The notes under the pieces are model-generated. The model had not been told where the DNA came from, ran no database searches, and saw only the letters and a list, made by a program, of their open reading frames with translations. Shown here piece after piece: positions 7,810 to 11,291 of a stretch of DNA of 11,291 nucleotides (its first letter is position 1; every line of letters begins with the position of its first letter). The stretch is from Bacteroidales bacterium (GTDB lineage Bacteria > Bacteroidota > Bacteroidia > Bacteroidales > UBA1556). The stretch lies in the NCBI GenBank assembly GCA_023145955.1, contig JAGLDA010000022.1:1-11291 (forward strand), given 5' to 3'. The position numbers and the translations under genes are program-made.

Positions 7810-8385
7810 CTATCTAAATTGTTTTGGCTTCAAATTTTTACTTGCATTTTCTGCTATTTCTAAAATTCTCTTTTGCCTTGTCTCTTTTCTTTTAGCAGAA
7901 ATTATCCAAAACAATAAAATCTTTTTATCAGACTTACTTAGTTTATCATAGTGTTCCATTGAACCTTTGTGATTTTCAAATTCTCTTTTTAAATCTTCAG
8001 GAATTAAGAGTGCTTCAACGTCATCTAAAAATGTCCAAGAACCATTTTCTTTTGCAATTTCAATGCTTTTGTAACCTTCTTCTTTCATAAGTTTTTGTTC
8101 AATTAAGATATCCACTTTCTCCTTGTTTACCTTAGACCAATTACTTTTTGCTTTTCGTCTGCTGAAATACTGTATATATTTTTCGGTGTCTATTGTCTTT
8201 TTTGTGCTATCTATCCAGCCAAAACAAAGTGCTTCATCTACTGCATCACTCCAACTTAGGTTATAGTTAGAAGATTTTTTCTTATAAAAAATGAGCCAAA
8301 CCGCTTCTTTTTTATTGTAGTTCAATTCAAGCCACTCTCTCCAATTTTGTTTGTCGGAAGGACAATAATCTTCAACATCTTTCAT
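7810..8385 (-). CDS. YdeI/OmdA family protein
   Basis: A 191-residue cytoplasmic protein of the YdeI or OmpD-associated family (OmdA/bacteriocin-protection type). Family hallmarks are WREWLELNY and AVWLIFYKKKS at the N-terminus, SWSDAVDEALCFGWIDS (44-60), YFSRRKAKSNWSKVNKEKV (73-91), and a basic C-terminal helix RKETRQKRILEIAENA (166-181) that typically ends in KNLKP. Length is usual for the family. There is no signal peptide or membrane segment. The biochemical role is not established; a link to resistance to cationic peptides or bacteriocins has been proposed for relatives. The start is the ATG at 8383-8385, with a TATATTTG promoter box about 38 bases upstream. It stands alone between converging and diverging neighbours. 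Related sequences on both flanks suggest a cassette-like insertion. Confidence 0.88.
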   Translation of the reverse strand: MKDVEDYCPSDKQNWREWLELNYNKKEAVWLIFYKKKSSNYNLSWSDAVDEALCFGWIDSTKKTIDTEKYIQYFSRRKAKSNWSKVNKEKVDILIEQKLMKEEGYKSIEIAKENGSWTFLDDVEALLIPEDLKREFENHKGSMEHYDKLSKSDKKILLFWIISAKRKETRQKRILEIAENASKNLKPKQFR

Positions 8386-8422
8386 ACTTTATTTGTGATT
8401 TTTTTTAATGACATACAACGAG

Positions 8423-8430
8423 CAAATATA
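8423..8430 (-). promoter_or_regulatory. -7 box of the YdeI-like gene, with adjoining palindrome
   Basis: The minus strand reads TATATTTG, an exact TAnnTTTG match about 38 bases before the ATG. The perfect palindrome TGACTAGTCA (8432-8441) sits one base upstream, inside the spacer between the -7 and -33 positions, where a repressor could bind. A -33 TTTG is not obvious. Confidence 0.5.
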
Positions 8431-8624
8431 CTGACTAGTCATTAGATTTCTACTATATATTATGTGTTTTATATATTGATATTGTAAAAATAGTTTTCTA
8501 ATATACTCACTATGTTTTATAATTTTTCAAAGGTATTGTATTTATAAATATTATTAGGTATAATTTTACTTTCTTTATCACTGTTTGCTAAGTTCTTTTT
8601 CAAAATAAATTCAATAACCTATCC

Positions 8625-8641
8625 TTAACATTGAGTTAACA
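8625..8641 (+). promoter_or_regulatory. PHO-box-like direct repeat TTAACA-N5-TTAACA
   Basis: Two identical TTAACA hexamers (8625-8630 and 8636-8641) lie 11 bp apart. The identity extends to nine bases, TTAACATTG. A weaker third copy, ATAACC, sits another 11 bp upstream at 8614-8619. PhoP of Bacillus subtilis binds TT(A/T/C)ACA-type hexamers with about five bases between them, and the E. coli PHO box also has an 11-bp period. The second copy runs into the -33 region of a phosphate transporter promoter. I know of no established Bacteroidota PHO box, so the regulator is inferred. Confidence 0.5.
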
Positions 8642-8669
8642 TTGCACCATCATTCTAAAGATACTTTTG
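8642..8669 (+). promoter_or_regulatory. Promoter of the PiT transporter gene
   Basis: TTG (8642-8644) and TACTTTTG (8662-8669) are separated by 17 bases and fit the Bacteroidota -33/-7 pattern, with an exact TAnnTTTG. The predicted start is near 8676, leaving a leader of about 25 A/T-rich bases before the ATG at 8701. The -33 element overlaps the PHO-box-like repeat. Confidence 0.65.
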
Positions 8670-8700
8670 CGTTATTAATAATTAAATAAAAAATATAAAG

Positions 8701-10968
8701 ATGGATACATATCTTATAATGGTTGTGGTGCTTTTTGCACTTGCTATTGCTGACCTTATAATAGGAGTTAGTAATGATGCTGTTAATTTTCTTAACTCAG
8801 CAATTGGCTCTAAGGTGGCAACTTTTAAAACAATAATGATAGTTGCCGCATTGGGAATTGTAATAGGAGCAACATTCTCCAGTGGCATGATGGAAGTGGC
8901 TAGGAAAGGAATTATGAACCCTCAACATTTTTTCTTCTCAGAGATAATGTTGATTTTCTTGGCAGTAATGATTACAGATATTATACTGTTAGATACCTTT
9001 AATACATTGGGTATGCCCACATCAACAACAGTTTCTATAGTATTTGAATTGCTTGGGGCTTCAGTTTCCATAGCAATGTTTAAGATTCTTGCTGATGGAG
9101 GTGATATGGCTACATATATAAACTCCGCTACGGCCCTTAAAATTATAAGTGGTATTCTGCTCTCGGTTATTGTATCGTTTGTTTTTGGGGCTATAGCAAT
9201 GTATTTTTCTCGTTTAGCTTTTAGCTTCAATTACGAAAGAAGAATAAAATACTTAAGTGCAATTTGGGGAGGTATCGCTATTACGGCTATAACTTACTTT
9301 ATTGTAATCAAAGGATTGAAAGGTTCTACATTTGCTTATTACCCAATGACTTTAGGCCTTGAAGCTGGTGCTGATCCAGTTATTCTTAAACAATGGGTAC
9401 AGGATATGGTAATGCCAATAGTTGGTCTTAGTTTTGTAGGTTGGACAATTATTTTGCAATTACTTTATATTGTATTTAAGTTGGATATTCTTAAGCTTAC
9501 AGTGCTTGTAGGTACTTTTGCTTTGGCAATGGCATTTGCTGGTAACGACCTTGTAAACTTTATTGGTGTACCATTGGCAGGATATGCTGCTTATACCGAT
9601 TTCTTGGCTCATCCAGGAATGGATCCTGGCAACCTATTAATGGAATCCTTAACGGGTAAAAGTGTTGCTCCGGCATCATTCCTTATTATGGCAGGCCTTA
9701 TAATGGTTGTAACTTTATGGACTTCTAAAAAAGCACGTAATGTGATAAAAACATCCTTAGACCTATCTCGTCAGGATGAAGGTGATGAGAAATTTGGGGC
9801 TTCCCCAATAGCTCGTTCCATGGTTAGAGCTTCAATATCTGGCAGCGAAACATTATCTAAATTTGTTCCTACAATAGTTAAGAATGCTCTATCTCGCCAA
9901 TTTGATCAAACAGAATCTCGCGAAAAATATGAAGCAATGGGATCTGAGGCTCCAGCATTTGATATGGTTAGGGCTTCAGTGAATCTAGTAATGGCTAGTA
10001 TAATAATATCTATGGCAACATCACAAAAATTGCCACTTTCAACCACTTATGTAACCTTTATGGTAGCAATGGGTACTTCTTTGGCTGATAAAGCTTGGGG
10101 CCGTGAGTCGGCAGTATTCCGTATTACGGGAGTTCTAAGTGTTATTTTAGGATGGTTCTTTACTGCATTAATTGCATTTACTGCAGCATTTGTTGTAGCA
10201 GCTATTCTTCATTACTTAGGAATATTTGGTGTTGCACTTATGGTTGCTGTAGCAATATTTGTTCTTTATAAAACACAAATATTACAAAAGAAGAACATGG
10301 CAGAAGGTGATAATGTTGATGATAAAAGAGCAAGTATTGAAGAAGTAGGAGTTGTGATATCTATGAATGAATCTGTAGTTGATAGCCTTGCCAAAATGAA
10401 GTCTGAAATGTCGAATGTACTTGCTGCATTGAATAATGAAGATAGACGAAGTCTGAAACATGCTAATGAAAGTATTATGATAATTAATAAAGATGCTAAA
10501 GCGCTTAAAAAAGGTATGCATAGCACCATTAGCAAGCTTAGAATGGAAACTGAGGATTCAGGTTTGTATTATGTTCAAGTATTAGACTACTTACGCGAAA
10601 TGGCTCACTCATTAGAGTTTATTTCTCAGCCTGCTTATGAGCATGTTCTTAATAATCATAAGAAAATGACTGACGAACAAAAGAATGATCTTAATGAGCT
10701 TAATACAAAAATGAGACTGTTGATAGATAGAGTTACTTTTGCAATTAGTAATAATAATTTTGATGAATTGGATGCTATAATTGCTGAGCAGCAAGAAAGT
10801 GTTGATTTTATTAAGGATATAAGAAAGCGTCAGGTAAAACGTATTAAGAAAGGTAATGCCTCTACTAAAGCTTCTCTATTATATTTCACTATAGTACACG
10901 AGTATCATAATATTTTATTACAAATGGTGAATTTACTTAAATCGCAACGCGACTTTATTACAAAATAG
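8701..10968 (+). CDS. PiT-family inorganic phosphate transporter with PhoU-like C-terminus
   Basis: This 755-residue inner-membrane protein has a PiT (PF01384-type) permease in residues about 1-525. Both inverted-repeat signatures are present: VSNDAVNFLNSAIG (23-36) and GNDLVNFIGVPLAG (281-294). The STT loops near 108-110 (PTSTTVS) and 447-449 (LPLSTTYV) are also conserved. About a dozen hydrophobic segments are seen. A large soluble loop (about 342-422) interrupts them. PiT proteins import phosphate, often as a metal-phosphate complex, driven by protons or sodium. Residues about 545-750 form a helical, charged cytoplasmic tail resembling PhoU/DUF47 proteins, which normally act as separate partners of PiT transporters. 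The fusion probably gates or senses transport. Such long PiT proteins are familiar in Bacteroidota. The ATG follows a good promoter and a possible PHO box; a terminator follows. It is a single-gene unit. Confidence 0.92.
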   Translation: MDTYLIMVVVLFALAIADLIIGVSNDAVNFLNSAIGSKVATFKTIMIVAALGIVIGATFSSGMMEVARKGIMNPQHFFFSEIMLIFLAVMITDIILLDTFNTLGMPTSTTVSIVFELLGASVSIAMFKILADGGDMATYINSATALKIISGILLSVIVSFVFGAIAMYFSRLAFSFNYERRIKYLSAIWGGIAITAITYFIVIKGLKGSTFAYYPMTLGLEAGADPVILKQWVQDMVMPIVGLSFVGWTIILQLLYIVFKLDILKLTVLVGTFALAMAFAGNDLVNFIGVPLAGYAAYTDFLAHPGMDPGNLLMESLTGKSVAPASFLIMAGLIMVVTLWTSKKARNVIKTSLDLSRQDEGDEKFGASPIARSMVRASISGSETLSKFVPTIVKNALSRQFDQTESREKYEAMGSEAPAFDMVRASVNLVMASIIISMATSQKLPLSTTYVTFMVAMGTSLADKAWGRESAVFRITGVLSVILGWFFTALIAFTAAFVVAAILHYLGIFGVALMVAVAIFVLYKTQILQKKNMAEGDNVDDKRASIEEVGVVISMNESVVDSLAKMKSEMSNVLAALNNEDRRSLKHANESIMIINKDAKALKKGMHSTISKLRMETEDSGLYYVQVLDYLREMAHSLEFISQPAYEHVLNNHKKMTDEQKNDLNELNTKMRLLIDRVTFAISNNNFDELDAIIAEQQESVDFIKDIRKRQVKRIKKGNASTKASLLYFTIVHEYHNILLQMVNLLKSQRDFITK

Positions 10969-10994
10969 GGCATTACATTCAGTTTTACCTAAAA

Positions 10995-11050
10995 GTAAAA
11001 TTTGATTTTACGATAATTATCGAACTGTATAATATGTAGGTTATCGATAG
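10995..11050. other. Cluster of short inverted repeats after the PiT gene
   Basis: GTAAAAT-TTG-ATTTTAC (10995-11011) can form a 7-bp hairpin. It abuts the perfect palindrome CGATAATTATCG (11011-11022). A second palindrome, TATCGATA, lies at 11042-11049. TTATCGA recurs at 11017-11023 and 11041-11047, 24 bp apart. These lie in the predicted 3' untranslated region, so they may be RNA 3'-end structure or a protein-binding site. The sequence is A/T-rich and some matches may be chance. Confidence 0.4.
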
Positions 11051-11079
11051 TTTATATAAGAAAGTAAATTTATGTATAA

Positions 11080-11110
11080 AACAAAAGCCACTCATTGAGT
11101 GGCTTTTGTT
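11080..11110 (+). terminator. Strong intrinsic terminator of the PiT gene
   Basis: A 14-bp stem (11080-11093 with 11097-11110) with a three-base ATT loop and a GC-rich core (GCCACTC/GAGTGGC). It is followed by ATTTT on the plus strand. The minus strand also reads into a T-rich stretch (TTTTGTTTTATA), so it could work in both directions. It lies 112 bases after the PiT stop codon. Confidence 0.9.
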
Positions 11111-11126
11111 ATTTTGTAATCTTGGC

Positions 11127-11183
11127 GGGAATACTCCCTTTGGTCGTTTTACCTTGGACTCCGAATTCCGAAAGAAAAACCTA
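11127..11183. repeat. 57-bp direct repeat, copy 1
   Basis: The stretch from GGGAATACTCCC to AAACCTA recurs 108 bp downstream with only two differences (11151 A versus C, and 11158 A versus G). It contains a small inverted pair GGGA-ATAC-TCCC and a two-unit heptad TCCGAAT/TCCGAAA (11160-11173). The copies are in the same orientation, separated by 51 unrelated A/T-rich bases. It is more GC-rich than its surroundings, which suggests a dispersed genomic repeat. Confidence 0.95.
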
Positions 11184-11234
11184 AAATTTTTTCAAGAATA
11201 CTTTTTGGTAGTTAATCTTAAATAATTGTTAAAT

Positions 11235-11291
11235 GGGAATACTCCCTTTGGTCGTTTTCCCTTGGGCTCCGAATTCCGAAAGAAAAACCTA
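11235..11291. repeat. 57-bp direct repeat, copy 2 (reaches the window end)
   Basis: This copy matches copy 1 at 55 of 57 positions. It ends exactly at the window edge, so the true repeat unit may be longer and more copies may follow. No insertion-sequence ends or transposase are visible nearby. Confidence 0.95.

Larger units (their letters stand above)
8386..8700. other. Divergent intergenic region with two promoters
   Basis: This 315-base A/T-rich stretch has no convincing coding frame or RNA gene. Its YdeI-proximal end holds a minus-strand promoter box and a 10-bp palindrome. Its other end holds the PiT promoter and a PHO-box-like repeat. I see nothing specific in the middle (about 8445-8610). 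Confidence 0.7.

Noticed and set aside
8682..10794. Antisense open frames of 60-100 codons over the PiT gene
   Set aside because: They mirror the hydrophobic codons of the transporter; no initiation signal or plausible domain is seen.
11192..11290. Open minus-strand frame entering from the right edge (32 codons to a TGA)
   Set aside because: It consists mostly of the repeat. The two differences between repeat copies are both amino-acid changing, and no recognisable protein tail is seen. A partial gene cannot be excluded without more sequence.
11127..11291. Two direct repeats with a 51-base spacer as the start of a CRISPR array
   Set aside because: The repeats are 57 bp, longer than normal for CRISPR, and imperfect. 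Only two copies are visible and no cas gene or leader is present.

Overview
The window looks like chromosomal DNA from a low-GC member of the Bacteroidota. Three things point there. Two large exported proteins end in type IX secretion (T9SS) C-terminal sorting domains of the YPNP type. Several intergenic regions carry the Bacteroidota sigma factor -7 box (TAnnTTTG). Start sites sit behind A/T-rich leaders with little Shine-Dalgarno sequence. Genus cannot be named from this sequence alone.

Layout. Positions 25-2784 hold three minus-strand genes that read as one operon: an M16 zinc peptidase, a COMT-type O-methyltransferase and a glycerophosphodiesterase-like lipoprotein. A heptamer tandem repeat fills the gap between the first two and contains the peptidase stop codon. 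Positions 2785-3066 hold the M16 promoter, a strong minus-strand terminator and a possible small RNA. Positions 3067-7586 hold two divergent T9SS cargo genes: a protein with 11 Asp-box (BNR) repeats and a 628-residue secreted protein of unknown function. Positions 7810-8385 hold a YdeI/OmdA-family gene, possibly a lone cassette-like insertion. Positions 8701-10968 hold a PiT phosphate transporter fused to a PhoU-like tail. Its promoter overlaps two TTAACA hexamers 11 bp apart, the geometry of a PHO box. After its terminator come two copies of a 57-bp direct repeat, the second touching the window end.

How the parts relate. The left operon is ordinary housekeeping and envelope metabolism. The divergent T9SS pair shares a 104-bp promoter region and probably supplies two surface or secreted beta-propeller-like proteins. 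The PiT-PhoU gene has its own regulation and probably answers to phosphate. I see no CRISPR array, prophage, transposase, defence operon, tRNA or rRNA. The best leads are non-coding: the PHO-box-like operator, the heptamer repeats that overlap gene 3' ends, the 57-bp dispersed-type repeat and the promoter-to-terminator unit at 2847-2999.
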